Notes: generated by a model not told the origin, from the sequence alone. A stretch of 64,000 bases of DNA from Desulfosporosinus nitroreducens (GCF_023897015.1 NZ_JAMHFY010000011.1:62001-126000); one strand, 5' to 3'; shown: positions 8,448 to 17,835, counted from the stretch's first letter. Numbers and translations are program-made.

Positions 8448-9260
8448 ATGATTATTATTGGCGAAAAAATAAATGGAACTATACCAAGTGTTAAAAAGGC
8501 CATTGAGCAAAAGGATGAAGAGTTTATTCGAAGCCTTGCCATACGCCAGACAGAAGCAGGTGCAGATTATCTTGATGTCTGTGCCAGCACTTCACCAGAT
8601 GTTGAAGTAGATACTTTATTATGGATGATGGATATTATTCAGAACGCAGTGGATACTCCTTTATGTATCGATAGTCCAAATCCGCACGTTATTGAAAAAG
8701 TTTTCCCTTATGCTAAACGTCCTGGATTGATCAACTCTGTATCAGAAGAAGGCGGAAAATGCGAGATAATCTATCCGATTATTAAAGGGACGAAATGGGA
8801 AGTTATTGCACTGACATGTGATAACAGGGGAATCCCCAAGGACATTCAAACAAGGGTGGAAATCACAAAGGTCTTGGTTGAAAAGGCTCTAACGTATGAT
8901 ATTGGCCCTGACAGGATCCACATTGACCCGCTTGTAATGGCACTGTCTGCAGATAATCAATCGCTGCTGAACTTTGTCGAAACCTTAAAAGAAGTTAAAA
9001 CCTTATACCCTGCTATTAAAGTAACTTCTGGGTTAAGCAATATATCCTTTGGAATGCCTTTAAGAAAAGTGGTTAATCAACACTTCTTAACCTTAGCGAT
9101 TGACGCAGGAATGGATTCTGCCATCTTAGATCCTTGTAATCGGGATTTGGTGACAACGCTATATATAACAGATGCTTTACTGGGTAAAGATCGATTTTGT
9201 AGAAATTACTTGAATGCTTACCGCAAAAACAAGATAGGTCCTCTAAAAACGGACGCTTAA
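8448..9260 (+). CDS. Methylcorrinoid:tetrahydrofolate methyltransferase
   Basis: 270 residues forming one pterin-binding TIM barrel, the fold of MetH/AcsE/MtgA-type enzymes that move a methyl group between corrinoid and tetrahydrofolate. Recognisable parts are IIIGEKINGT, ADYLDVCAST, CIDSPNP, INSVS, DPLV and GLSNISFG. It is probably methyltransferase II of the 4.8-16.4 kb locus. ATG 8448 is preceded by GAGGAGG at a seven-base spacing; an upstream in-frame ATG at 8427 has no such site. It is a paralogue of the gene at 60843. Confidence 0.9.
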   Translation: MIIIGEKINGTIPSVKKAIEQKDEEFIRSLAIRQTEAGADYLDVCASTSPDVEVDTLLWMMDIIQNAVDTPLCIDSPNPHVIEKVFPYAKRPGLINSVSEEGGKCEIIYPIIKGTKWEVIALTCDNRGIPKDIQTRVEITKVLVEKALTYDIGPDRIHIDPLVMALSADNQSLLNFVETLKEVKTLYPAIKVTSGLSNISFGMPLRKVVNQHFLTLAIDAGMDSAILDPCNRDLVTTLYITDALLGKDRFCRNYLNAYRKNKIGPLKTDA

Positions 9261-9296
9261 GATTTCGGATAAAGAGAACTATTTTTTTGCCTAATC

Positions 9297-9325
9297 TTGT
9301 ATATACAGTTAAATCTAGGTATACT
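9297..9325 (+). promoter_or_regulatory. Promoter overlapped by a TGTATATACA operator
   Basis: A weak -35 TTGTAT (9297-9302), 17 bases and a -10 TATACT (9320-9325). The palindrome TGTATATACA (9298-9307) lies across the -35 box, so repressor binding would exclude polymerase. It precedes the corrinoid/UroD operon. Confidence 0.55.
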
Positions 9326-9371
9326 CTAAGTTCGCATAGTTAAGTTATCTAAAATTAGAGGAGGTTTAATC

Positions 9372-10010
9372 ATGATCGATTTACAGTTACTAACTCAAGC
9401 AGTAGGAGACCTTGACGAAAACACGATTTTAACGATGATTAACGATTTCGTAGCTACAAACCCCAGCGGTGAAGATGCCCAGAAGGTTGTTTTCGCTTGT
9501 CAACAGGGGATGGCGATTGTCGGAGAGTTGTTTGAAAAGAACGAATACTACGTTGGTGACTTGATTTTTGCCGGGGAATTACTATCGAAAACGATCGATT
9601 TACTAAAACCTGTTCTAAGCAGTGTTGCTACCCAAAAATTCGGTTCCATCGTTATCGGTACTGTTGCAGGAGACTTACACGATATTGGCAAGAATATTTT
9701 CGGGAGTATGGCAGAAGCAGCAGGCTTCGACGTTTACGACTTAGGAATTGACGTTTCACCCAGTGCGTTTGTCGAGAAAGTGAAAGAGGTTAAACCACAA
9801 ATCGTTGGGATGAGCGGAGTTCTGACCCTTGCTATCGATTCTATGAAAAATACGGTTGATGCGTTAAACGAAGCTGGCTTAAGGGACAGTGTAAAAATAA
9901 TCATTGGCGGGAATCCTGTCAATGAAGATGCCTGTAAGCAAATTGGCGCGGACGCTTTCACAACGAACGCTGCTGAAGGGCTGAAAACTTGTCAAGGGTG
10001 GGTGAAATAA
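9372..10010 (+). CDS. Corrinoid protein of a methyltransferase system
   Basis: 212 residues with a helical cap (about 1-85) and a B12 domain containing DLHDIG at 101-106 (His103). It carries the methyl group between the UroD-type methyltransferase encoded two bases downstream and the methyl-THF enzyme encoded just upstream. ATG 9372 follows GAGGAGG. The tight spacing to the next gene argues that this is the cognate corrinoid partner of that enzyme. Confidence 0.93.
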   Translation: MIDLQLLTQAVGDLDENTILTMINDFVATNPSGEDAQKVVFACQQGMAIVGELFEKNEYYVGDLIFAGELLSKTIDLLKPVLSSVATQKFGSIVIGTVAGDLHDIGKNIFGSMAEAAGFDVYDLGIDVSPSAFVEKVKEVKPQIVGMSGVLTLAIDSMKNTVDALNEAGLRDSVKIIIGGNPVNEDACKQIGADAFTTNAAEGLKTCQGWVK

Positions 10011-10011
10011 G

Positions 10012-11166
10012 ATGACGGATGCTGCAGCTAGGACGAATGAACGAAATCAGATTTTCCGCGATCTATTCAGCGGAAAAACTCCAAAAAGAGTACCGATCAG
10101 CAACCCGGCAACCCAAGATTTTGCTATTCAACATGCCGGTTTGGACTTGGCAGAGTGTCAATGGGATCTAACTAAATTAGAGCCAGTGTACGATAAATTT
10201 TGTCAAGATTTCTACACCGACACTTATCCTGGCGGTTCCATCAGAATTCCTTCACACTATCAAATTCTAGGGTCAACCCCTATCGTCATGAGTTCCAGCG
10301 GATTCATGCAGCATCCCGATGTCGTGGGCATGCTGGCTGAGGAATATGACCAATTTATAGCATCCCCTTATGATTGTATTGTCGAAACGATTTTGCCTCG
10401 GTTATACACGGGGTTTAACGGGGAACCTGGCAAAGTGGCTATGACGTTAGCTAAGGCGATGCGAGCACAATCCGATGATCTGGCCTATCTGGGAGCAATC
10501 AGGGGGAAAATGAATGCCAAATATGGCTTTGCTACAATGATTGGTGCTCTGACAGAAGCTCCCTTTGATTTCATGGCTGACTTTCTGAGAAGTTTCAAAG
10601 GGATTTCAGGTGATGTCAGACGGTATCCTGATAAGGTGGCGGCAGCCTGTGAAGCTGTATTACCTTTGATGATTAAGAAGGGTACTCTGCCGAATCCGTC
10701 AATGTTAGGGTATACGTTTATTCCGCTTCACATGGCGCCCTATTTGCGTGATAAGGACTTTGCAACACTATACTGGCCGACCTTCAAGAAGCTAGTTGAG
10801 ACATTGGCTAGTATGGGTCAAAATGTCCAGTTGTTTGTGGAACAAGACTGGATGAGATACCTCGATTATCTGTATGAATTGCCAGAAAACACAATTATGA
10901 GGTTTGAATACGGAGATGCAAAAGTTATTAAGGAAAAACTGGGCAAAAAACACATCATCTCAGGGCTCTATCCAGTGACATTGTTGCAAACTGGGACTAA
11001 GCAACAGTGTGTGGATAAGGCCAAAGAATTATTAGATATCCTCGCTCCAGGAGGAAGATATTGGTGGCAAGCGGATAAAAGCATTATTCATTTGGAAGCC
11101 AGCGGTCCGGTTGTAGAAAATCTCAAAGCTGTCTTGGATTATGTTCATGAAAACGGAACCTACTAA
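10012..11166 (+). CDS. Uroporphyrinogen decarboxylase-family methyltransferase I
   Basis: 384 residues of the UroD fold. In this context it is a substrate:corrinoid methyltransferase and not a haem-pathway enzyme, because it is two bases behind a corrinoid protein. Visible segments are NERNQIFRDLFSGKTPKRVPI at the N-terminus (residues about 8-28) and the late barrel strands IMRFEYGDAKV and HIISGLYP. The His-X-Cys zinc pattern of MtaA-type enzymes is not evident. Related proteins in Desulfitobacterium and acetogens act as O-demethylases on methoxylated aromatics, so an aryl methyl ether is the leading guess. Substrate unproven. Confidence 0.82.
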   Translation: MTDAAARTNERNQIFRDLFSGKTPKRVPISNPATQDFAIQHAGLDLAECQWDLTKLEPVYDKFCQDFYTDTYPGGSIRIPSHYQILGSTPIVMSSSGFMQHPDVVGMLAEEYDQFIASPYDCIVETILPRLYTGFNGEPGKVAMTLAKAMRAQSDDLAYLGAIRGKMNAKYGFATMIGALTEAPFDFMADFLRSFKGISGDVRRYPDKVAAACEAVLPLMIKKGTLPNPSMLGYTFIPLHMAPYLRDKDFATLYWPTFKKLVETLASMGQNVQLFVEQDWMRYLDYLYELPENTIMRFEYGDAKVIKEKLGKKHIISGLYPVTLLQTGTKQQCVDKAKELLDILAPGGRYWWQADKSIIHLEASGPVVENLKAVLDYVHENGTY

Positions 11167-11186
11167 AACTGGGGGGAGAGGATAAA

Positions 11187-11330
11187 ATGGATTCGAAATA
11201 TTATGTCACTTGGGAAGAATATTTAGCAGAGCACCCAGAATTAGAGGGTAAGCCTCAACAAGCAATCGCACCTAAGATCGAGAAGTATGAAGATGCAATG
11301 TTTACGTTTATCATGGATTTGTTATTGTAA
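11187..11330 (+). CDS. Small hypothetical protein downstream of UroD-type methyltransferase
   Basis: 47 codons, ATG 11187 to TAA 11330, preceded by GGGGGGAGAGG at good spacing and 20 bases after the methyltransferase stop. The product is acidic and ends in a hydrophobic FTFIMDLLL. I recognise no family. The strong ribosome-binding site and operon position make it likely to be expressed. Confidence 0.55.
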   Translation: MDSKYYVTWEEYLAEHPELEGKPQQAIAPKIEKYEDAMFTFIMDLLL

Positions 11331-11568
11331 GTCAATCTCATATTAAGGCTGATTAAAGGGCAACAGCGGACTCGCAGGGAAACCATTATGCACGTGCTGC
11401 AAAAGAATGTTTTGTCGAGGCCGGATGTTGCCCTCCTTTGGTCTAAAATATTTCTGAATATTCCCAGTTGGTAAATAAATCCAGATCTACAGAAGGAGGT
11501 GCGAAGAGGGGAAATAAAGAGAATAAAGCTGATTGGCTAAAGAAATTGAGTTTGAGAGGAGATTTACT

Positions 11569-12933
11569 ATGGAGACGGAAAAGAGATTAAAAAAGTCGGT
11601 TATTAATCTTTACGGATTACCTTCCTTTGGATTCCAGTTATTTGTAAACATGGAGGTATTCTATTTCGCGGCATTTTTAACAGATTTCGCCAAGCTGCCT
11701 ATGGCTCTGGTTGGTACAGTATTACTGATCACTAGTATTTTTGATATTTTATGGGTTCCAACTGCAGGGGTCCTTTTGGAAAAGAGCAATATGAGGTGGG
11801 GTAAATACCGTTCATGGCTGCTTGTAGGACCACCTTTTGCTGCATTGTTCTTTGTTTTACAGTTTTCAAAAATCGGCTCTCCAACAATGAATGCTATTAT
11901 TATTACCGTCGGATTTGTCGTCAGTCATTTGATTTGGAATATTTTTTATGCTGGACATGTTGCCTTGAATTCCTCCATGACAACTGTACGAGAAGAAAGA
12001 ATTGCTATGTCGACAAACAGGGGGATGTTTAATTCCTTAGGTGCTATCGCCTTTTCCTTAATCGGTATGAAGATGATCTTAGCCCTTGGCGAAGGAAAAG
12101 ACCCTGCCACGGGATATACGCTAACCGTTATAATTACGGGAATTGTCATGATTGCTTGTTATTTTTCCTTGTTCTTTATGACCAAAGACTATGCTTTCCA
12201 CGGAACCTCTGCTCAAACAGGAAAACCTGCCGAAAAAATGCCTATTGGCGAGATGCTGAAACAGATCGTAGTCAACCCGCCACTTATGGGCTTGATGTTG
12301 GGTGAACTTGGCAGATATTTAGGTAGGTTTGTTATTTTTGGACTAGCGTTCTATTATTTTAAATATGTTGTCAATAATCTGGCTGTTATCACGATTTTCA
12401 TGACGGGGCTTAACGTTGTTACCTTCGTCGGTGCTTTGATTGCAAATCCACTTGCTAAGAAGTTTGGTGAGAGAAATGTCTATATTTTGTCACTTTCAAT
12501 CTTTATAGTAGGGCTGTTGGCGGTATGGGCCTTACCTATGAATTATGTTTCCTTCATGATCATCATGTTCATCGCCTATTTAGGATATGGCATGCCTGAT
12601 GCTTTAGGTGTTGTTATGTATTCATCGACGGTTGATTATGGTGAATGGAAAACCGGCAAGAATGCCAGAGGATTTATCATGTCTCTCATTAGTTTTCCAA
12701 TCAAGACGGCAATTCTTGTAAAAAGTGTTATCATCACAGGAATACTGGCGGGAGCAGGATTTGTTGCAAATATGAAGGCTACACCAGTACTAGTAGAATC
12801 TATCAAAAACGGGTTAACTCTAATTCCAGCGATTATTATGCTTGCAGGTTTGATGTTCATTATTTTCCTCTATAAAATTACACCTCAAAGTCTTGCAAAA
12901 ATGCAAAGTGAAATCGCGGCAAGAAAAGCCTAA
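11569..12933 (+). CDS. GPH/MFS-type cation symporter
   Basis: 454 residues with about twelve membrane segments. The layout (LYGLPSFGFQLFVNMEVFYFAAFLT at the start, then WGKYRSWLLVGPP and YGEWKTGKNARGF) is that of the glycoside-pentoside-hexuronide:cation symporter family, which has relatives moving non-sugar substrates. ATG 11569 has GAGAGGAG upstream; a start at 11533 lacks one. Placed inside the methyltransferase locus, it probably imports the methylated substrate or a related compound (inference). A hairpin terminator follows. Confidence 0.82.
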   Translation: METEKRLKKSVINLYGLPSFGFQLFVNMEVFYFAAFLTDFAKLPMALVGTVLLITSIFDILWVPTAGVLLEKSNMRWGKYRSWLLVGPPFAALFFVLQFSKIGSPTMNAIIITVGFVVSHLIWNIFYAGHVALNSSMTTVREERIAMSTNRGMFNSLGAIAFSLIGMKMILALGEGKDPATGYTLTVIITGIVMIACYFSLFFMTKDYAFHGTSAQTGKPAEKMPIGEMLKQIVVNPPLMGLMLGELGRYLGRFVIFGLAFYYFKYVVNNLAVITIFMTGLNVVTFVGALIANPLAKKFGERNVYILSLSIFIVGLLAVWALPMNYVSFMIIMFIAYLGYGMPDALGVVMYSSTVDYGEWKTGKNARGFIMSLISFPIKTAILVKSVIITGILAGAGFVANMKATPVLVESIKNGLTLIPAIIMLAGLMFIIFLYKITPQSLAKMQSEIAARKA

Positions 12934-12961
12934 GTCAAAACTGGAGTTATGCCAATTCGAA

Positions 12962-12999
12962 AAATAAGAGAGATGATTGTGCTTCATCTCTCTTATTTC
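12962..12999 (+). terminator. Terminator after the GPH symporter
   Basis: AAATAAGAGAGATGA at 12962-12976 pairs with TCATCTCTCTTATTT at 12984-12998; the strand then reads into CACTTAAAA. Long AT-rich stem, 28 bases after the stop. Confidence 0.65.
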
Positions 13000-13066
13000 A
13001 CTTAAAACAGTAAGCGATTATTCGTCCTTAAGTAATCGTTACTTTAAATAGGAGTTGAAGTTAAAT

Positions 13067-13924
13067 ATGGAAGAAAAAGATCTACAAAAATTTATTGATG
13101 TAATGCCAATTTTAAACGGAGTAATGCAGGACGATATTACCACTATTGTGTTTGATCTTCGAAAAGAAATAATTGCAGCTTATGCACCAGGCCAACTCAA
13201 AATGCCTTCAAAAGTTGGGGATCCAATTAAAAATATGGAAAATTATAATCTTGTCAAGAGAAGTAAAAAGCAATTACCATCGATAGTTCCCACGAGATTC
13301 TTTGGAGTTCCTGCAAAAGGTCTTCTTACGCCAGTGTTTGATGAGGCTGGAGAGGTTGTTGCCATCGTATCGGTTTCCAAAAGCATCGAAAAAGAAGCAA
13401 AAATCGAAGAAGGTACTTCTAAGCTCTTTTCCTCTATGGAACAATTAAACGCTGGTGTTGAGGAAATTGCTTCGAGTTCACAACACCTATCAACTTTTAT
13501 CAAAGAAATGGATGAATTCAGTACGCAAACTGAAGAAAAAATAAACGAGATCGACAGCATAATAGAGGATATTAAAAACATATCCAAACATTCAAATCTC
13601 CTGGCTTTAAATGCGTCTATAGAAGCAGCAAGAGCGGGAGAGGCCGGCCGAGGATTCAGTGTTGTTGCAAAAGAAATGGGCAAACTCTCAAGCTTAAGCA
13701 AGGATTCGGCTGAAAAAGTTGCAGGGTCACTTTTGGAAATCAAAAAGGCGATTCAATTTATAAGTGGGGGAATTAATAAAACAAGCCTTTCCTCGGAAAA
13801 CCAAGCAGCGGCGACTGAAGAAATGGCTGCTACAGCCGATGAGGTTGTTTTAATTGCCAAGCAGCTGGCTGATTATGCAAAGATTCAAACGGTGGATGAA
13901 TTAATCAGACAGAAGAAGATATAA
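13067..13924 (+). CDS. Soluble sensor protein with methyl-accepting chemotaxis signalling domain
   Basis: 285 residues, no membrane segment. Residues about 1-110 are a small-molecule sensor domain ([11 protein letters not shown] at the front and a [17 protein letters not shown] strand near its end), and residues about 115-285 are a chemoreceptor signalling hairpin with the conserved tip [18 protein letters not shown]. It would report a cytoplasmic ligand to CheA/CheW. ATG 13067 is 12 bases after GGAG; a TTG at 13055 sits on the site itself. A paralogue sits at 59958 beside the nicotinate genes, so such sensors recur beside methyltransferase loci here. Confidence 0.85.
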   Translation: MEEKDLQKFIDVMPILNGVMQDDITTIVFDLRKEIIAAYAPGQLKMPSKVGDPIKNMENYNLVKRSKKQLPSIVPTRFFGVPAKGLLTPVFDEAGEVVAIVSVSKSIEKEAKIEEGTSKLFSSMEQLNAGVEEIASSSQHLSTFIKEMDEFSTQTEEKINEIDSIIEDIKNISKHSNLLALNASIEAARAGEAGRGFSVVAKEMGKLSSLSKDSAEKVAGSLLEIKKAIQFISGGINKTSLSSENQAAATEEMAATADEVVLIAKQLADYAKIQTVDELIRQKKI

Positions 13925-13970
13925 CTACTTCTTACCTATTTTAGAAGGATTGTAGGAGGAGATGGTTAAC

Positions 13971-15401
13971 ATGGCAGAACAGAAAGAAAAAGGATGGCAA
14001 AGGTATCATACGATTTGGCTAATGCTCTTTATTGGCTGGGTAGTCTCCTATGCTGACCGAACATTGACGGGCCCAGTCGTTACCTGGATGATTGCAAACA
14101 AGGTTGGTTTTTTAGAAGCAGCCAGTAACCCTCATGCTCTGGGCGGTTTGCTGGGAAGTCTATTTTTCGCTGGATACATGCTGACACAATTTCCGGGAGG
14201 GTACTTTGGTGATAAGTTTGGGTACAGGACTATTGTTGTTATCAGTATCTTCTGGGCGGGCATTACCACCTTATTAACGGGACTAACCGGCGGCTTAGTG
14301 GCCTTTATTGCCTTGCGGGTTTTCACCGGACTTGGTGAAGGGGTTCTCTATTCAAATGACCGCTCACTGGTTGCCGAAGTGACTCCGCCTAATAAGCTTG
14401 GTCTTGGCATGGGAGTGGTTATGGGCGGACTTACTGTGGGCTTGTCTGCTGCCTTGGTAGGAACAGTATACTTAATTGAGTGGGCCCAACCTTCGATGGG
14501 CGTCAATGCTTGGAAAGCGCCTTTTCTTATCTTGGGGACAGTTACAATTATTGCTGCAGTCTTTATTCGTCAGGCTCTAAAACCTCAAGGGAAAATCGGT
14601 TCTGAGAACTTCGGCAAGGCCTTATTCAATTTGCTTAAATATGCTGTTGTATTCTTGGTGGCCATTATGGCTGTCTATTTCATAACAAATGCTCTGCATT
14701 TAAATGATGTGATGATTGCAGTTATCTTAACCTGTTTAGCGTTTGTATTAATTGCCTTTATCTTTATTAAGAAAGGGCATGAAGTTAGCCCGATATTAAA
14801 GGACAAAAATCTTGTGCTTATTTATATTTCTTATATTGCGATATTATGGCATCTCTGGTTTTATGGCTTTTGGGGGGGCGCCGTAATCAAGGATTTTGGC
14901 GGTGGTACTCTAGCGTCTGCACTGTTGGTTATTTCGTTTAATGCTATAGCTGGGGTAATCGGCTTTCCTTTAGGCGGAAAAATCTCAGATATGGTAGCCC
15001 ATAAAACTAATGGTCGTCGTAATGTCTTAATTGCGATGGAAGCACTTTTAACGGTCTTTATCTTTGTATTTGCTGCCTATGTCATGTCCGGAGGAAATGA
15101 TATGGTAGTGCAATCGGTCATTCTCTTTGTTTCAGGTTTAATCTTTTTTGCGTTGCAAGCGGTTGCCCACGCCCTTACTTCAGAAATTGCTCCTGTTCAT
15201 TTACGCGGAGCAGCCTTCGGAATGCTGAATCTTGTGTCTGAAATTGGAGCAGTATTATCGCCAGTAATTTCGGGAGCCATTCGAGACAGCACAGGAAGTT
15301 GGGGAACGCCCTTGATATTAGATGGTGTTCTAATGGGTATCAGCTGTATAATGATTATGGGAGTAAGTACGAAACTTGCGGATAATAGCAAGCAGGTGTA
15401 A
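13971..15401 (+). CDS. MFS transporter, anion:cation symporter type
   Basis: 476 residues with about twelve membrane segments. WVVSYADRTLTGPV in helix 1 and GYFGDKFGYRT after helix 2 are characteristic of the anion:cation (sugar acid or aromatic acid) branch of the major facilitator superfamily. The ATG at 13971 has AGGAGGA ten bases upstream; an ATG at 13962 is too close. As the second transporter of the locus it may carry a carboxylated methoxy-aromatic or its demethylated product (inference). Confidence 0.85.
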   Translation: MAEQKEKGWQRYHTIWLMLFIGWVVSYADRTLTGPVVTWMIANKVGFLEAASNPHALGGLLGSLFFAGYMLTQFPGGYFGDKFGYRTIVVISIFWAGITTLLTGLTGGLVAFIALRVFTGLGEGVLYSNDRSLVAEVTPPNKLGLGMGVVMGGLTVGLSAALVGTVYLIEWAQPSMGVNAWKAPFLILGTVTIIAAVFIRQALKPQGKIGSENFGKALFNLLKYAVVFLVAIMAVYFITNALHLNDVMIAVILTCLAFVLIAFIFIKKGHEVSPILKDKNLVLIYISYIAILWHLWFYGFWGGAVIKDFGGGTLASALLVISFNAIAGVIGFPLGGKISDMVAHKTNGRRNVLIAMEALLTVFIFVFAAYVMSGGNDMVVQSVILFVSGLIFFALQAVAHALTSEIAPVHLRGAAFGMLNLVSEIGAVLSPVISGAIRDSTGSWGTPLILDGVLMGISCIMIMGVSTKLADNSKQV

Positions 15402-15458
15402 GGTTTGAATTTAGGAATGAAGAAGAGTTGCATTAACAGAGCATTGGAGGGACTTAAG

Positions 15459-15794
15459 ATGGCAACAGGAATTATTCACTGCGGGGCCTGTGGTTTTACC
15501 ATTAATGTCAAGGCGGTGAGCGATGACAGTCAGTCAAGTTCTCGAAGAAGCAAGATGATAAAACTGGAGATAACAAGCGATTGTCCTAATTACCAAAAGA
15601 TTGCCAAAGAGTTGACTGAGGTTGATGCCTACAAGGAAATTCTGCATAAACTTCATACAGGAAAGGTTTATGAAGTTTTTGCCAAATATAGCCCCCATCC
15701 AAGCTGCCCGGGAGTTTCAGGAATTCTAAAAACCGTGGAAGTGGCGGCTGGTATGGCATTGCCCCAAAACGCCAGCATAAGCGTAACGAAGTAG
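15459..15794 (+). CDS. Small Cys-containing protein, DUF6951-like
   Basis: 111 residues with Cys pairs HCGACG (residues 8 and 11), a Cys in SDCPNY and one in HPSCPG, suggesting a metal or Fe-S site. Central segment VDAYKEILHKLHTGKVYEVF is amphipathic. It resembles the uncharacterised DUF6951 group found beside corrinoid methyltransferase genes in anaerobes. ATG 15459 follows TTGGAGGG. It ends 16 bases before a DUF2284 gene. No biochemical role can be assigned. Confidence 0.7.
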   Translation: MATGIIHCGACGFTINVKAVSDDSQSSSRRSKMIKLEITSDCPNYQKIAKELTEVDAYKEILHKLHTGKVYEVFAKYSPHPSCPGVSGILKTVEVAAGMALPQNASISVTK

Positions 15795-15810
15795 AAAAGG
15801 TGGCAATTGA

Positions 15811-16365
15811 ATGGAAACTGTTGTAAATGATCTAGTCAAGGACGCCCTTGCCTTAAATGCAACTCATGCTTCAGTTGCTGAAGTGGCTGAGATCAAGTTT
15901 AATGAGGATTTCAGAAAGCTGTGTGAACAGAATTCCTGTGGATCTTACAATAAAAACTGGATGTGCCCTCCTGCAGTGGGTCCTATCAAAGATTTGAAAG
16001 AGAGGGCCATAAGATTTAAGCAGGGTCTTTTGTTCCAGACTGTCCACCCAATAGCAAGTTCTCTTGACTGGAAAGGCATGATGGAGGGAGGGGCCAATCA
16101 TACGAAAATATTCAGAAAAATACTTGAGTGTATGGAAAATAACTACAACTTTAAAGAAATCCTCCCGTTGAATGCCGGTCCCTGTACTTATTGTACAAAG
16201 TGTGCCTATCTCGCGGGAGAAAAGTGCCAGTTTCCCGATAAGGCAGTGTCGTCAGTTGAAGCAAATGGAATTGACGTAATGGACTTGGTAAAAACCTCTG
16301 GAATACCTTATTATAATGGTAAAAATACAGTTTCCTATGTAGCGCTGATCTTATTTAATAGTTAA
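15811..16365 (+). CDS. DUF2284 metal-binding protein
   Basis: 184 residues. Two Cys groups stand out: Cys38, Cys43 and Cys52 (CxxxxC then MCPP), and Cys125, Cys128, Cys131 and Cys139 (CTYCTKC), matching the predicted metal or Fe-S ligands of the DUF2284 family. These proteins often sit near corrinoid-dependent methyltransferases. ATG 15811 lies 10 bases after an AAAAGG site. It closes the first methyltransferase locus, followed by a strong terminator. Confidence 0.8.
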   Translation: METVVNDLVKDALALNATHASVAEVAEIKFNEDFRKLCEQNSCGSYNKNWMCPPAVGPIKDLKERAIRFKQGLLFQTVHPIASSLDWKGMMEGGANHTKIFRKILECMENNYNFKEILPLNAGPCTYCTKCAYLAGEKCQFPDKAVSSVEANGIDVMDLVKTSGIPYYNGKNTVSYVALILFNS

Positions 16366-16428
16366 TTAAGCTTTTTCACAGATGCGAATTTCTAATTCCG
16401 ACACCTGTGAGAAAGATACTTAAATAAA

Positions 16429-16466
16429 ACAACGGTTGCCATTGTCTGGCAACCGTTGTTTTTTGT
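16429..16466 (+). terminator. Rho-independent terminator closing the methyltransferase locus
   Basis: ACAACGGTTGCC (16429-16440), a seven-base loop, the complementary GGCAACCGTTGT (16448-16459) and a T-run GTTTTTTGT. A textbook intrinsic terminator. Confidence 0.9.
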
Positions 16467-16611
16467 ACAGGCATCTTCGCTGGTACACCGTGTCAACCGC
16501 CCACAGGATTTCCTTCGGCGCGAAGAGCCCGTTGACTTAGTAATACCATAATCTTATAGCTAAATAAGAATAAAAATATTCAGAATATTAAATAAATATA
16601 ACAAGGAACGC

Positions 16612-16722
16612 ATGGCGGCCTATAAAGCTCCAAGGGTTGTAGAATTTCTAACTGAATTCCCCAAAAACTATAGCGGAAAGATTATGAAGAAAGAGCTTTT
16701 CAATAGGTATGTTAATATGTAA
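16612..16722 (+). pseudogene. C-terminal remnant of an AMP-forming acyl-CoA synthetase
   Basis: 37 codons ending in TAA encode a peptide beginning MAAYKAPRVVEFLTEFPKN and ending with SGKIMKKELFNR. This is the C-terminal signature of acyl-CoA/acetyl-CoA synthetases, where the GK lysine is the catalytic acetylatable residue. Nothing of the preceding 500 residues is present upstream, so it is a relic of a deleted gene. Bases 16467-16611 show no gene. Confidence 0.7.
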
Positions 16723-16822
16723 TATTTATATATTTATTTGTAAAATACAGAAGAAGCGGTAAAAAGAGTTTATGACCTGAAATAGTGGCATAATGGCAAC
16801 AATGTTTAACGAGTTCCTAAAT

Positions 16823-16860
16823 AATAGGGGCGTGCTAAAAGTTTGAGCACGACCCCTATT
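16823..16860 (-). terminator. Hairpin terminator at the metA end
   Basis: AATAGGGGCGTGCT (16823-16836) pairs with AGCACGACCCCTATT (16846-16860) with a one-base bulge. It lies 27 bases past the metA stop on the minus strand. Confidence 0.65.
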
Positions 16861-16886
16861 TGGATATCGATTTAAATCATCGTTAG

Positions 16887-17810
16887 TTAACGACCGCCTA
16901 AATCATAGGGAGTCTCTTGGTAGACATAGTAATTTAACCAGTTTTGGAAGAGTAAGCTTGTATGCGAGCGCCAATTGTGAATTGGCGTTTTAGTAGGATC
17001 ATCATTTGGAAAATAAGTTTTTGGAAGAGCAATAGAAAGTCCTTTAGCAATGTCTCGATCATATTCCTCTTTTAAGGTTAATGTATCGTACTCTGAATGT
17101 CCCGTTACAAAGACTTGTCTTCCGTCTTTGGATACGACGATGTAAATACCTGCTTCGTCAGATTCAGATAGAATCTCTAATTCTGGGTGTATTTGAAGGT
17201 CAGAACGCTTGATTTCGGTGTGCCGAGAGTGGGGAACATAAAATACATCGTCAAAGCCTCGGAGGAGTTGCATTCCATTCAAACCGCTTTTATTAACATT
17301 GTGCTGAAAAACCCCAAACATTTTCTCGGCGAGAGGGTATTTAGGGATACCGTAATGATGATACAGACCAGCTTGGGCTCCCCAGCAGATGTGAAGCGTA
17401 GAGGTTACATGAGTTTTTGTCCAATCCAGGATTGTTTTAAATTCCTCCCAATAGGTGACTTCCTCAAATTTTAAATGCTCAACGGGGGCTCCTGTAATAA
17501 TCATACCGTCAAACTTTTGGTGTTTAATCTCAGCGAAATTTTTATAAAAGGAATCTAAGTGTTCCTGTGCCGTATTTTTAGATATATGTGTGTCAATACG
17601 CAAAAGCACAATATCAACTTGTAAGGGCGAATTGCCGAGCAGTCTCAAAAGTTGTGTTTCGGTAGTTTCTTTAATTGGCATGAGGTTGAGTATCACAATC
17701 TTCAAAGGACGGATATCTTGGTGAAAGGCGCGTTCTTCCCCCATGACAAAGATGTTTTCTTGATGCAATATGTCTAAAGCGGGTAAATTTTCAGGTATTT
17801 TAATAGGCAT
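16887..17810 (-). CDS. metA: Homoserine O-acyltransferase (MetA family)
   Basis: 307 residues, normal for MetA, which acylates the hydroxyl of homoserine in methionine synthesis. The catalytic Cys142 is in [16 protein letters not shown] and the His/Glu pair in VTGHSEYD. In Firmicutes such MetA proteins usually use acetyl-CoA, which agrees with the O-acetylhomoserine sulfhydrylase upstream. The ATG at 17810 has a GGGGGG site. It follows metY with a 127-base gap on the same strand and so is probably under the same SAM riboswitch. Confidence 0.95.
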   Translation of the reverse strand: MPIKIPENLPALDILHQENIFVMGEERAFHQDIRPLKIVILNLMPIKETTETQLLRLLGNSPLQVDIVLLRIDTHISKNTAQEHLDSFYKNFAEIKHQKFDGMIITGAPVEHLKFEEVTYWEEFKTILDWTKTHVTSTLHICWGAQAGLYHHYGIPKYPLAEKMFGVFQHNVNKSGLNGMQLLRGFDDVFYVPHSRHTEIKRSDLQIHPELEILSESDEAGIYIVVSKDGRQVFVTGHSEYDTLTLKEEYDRDIAKGLSIALPKTYFPNDDPTKTPIHNWRSHTSLLFQNWLNYYVYQETPYDLGGR

Positions 17811-17835
17811 GGAGAACCCCCCTTTGAGGCGTCAG

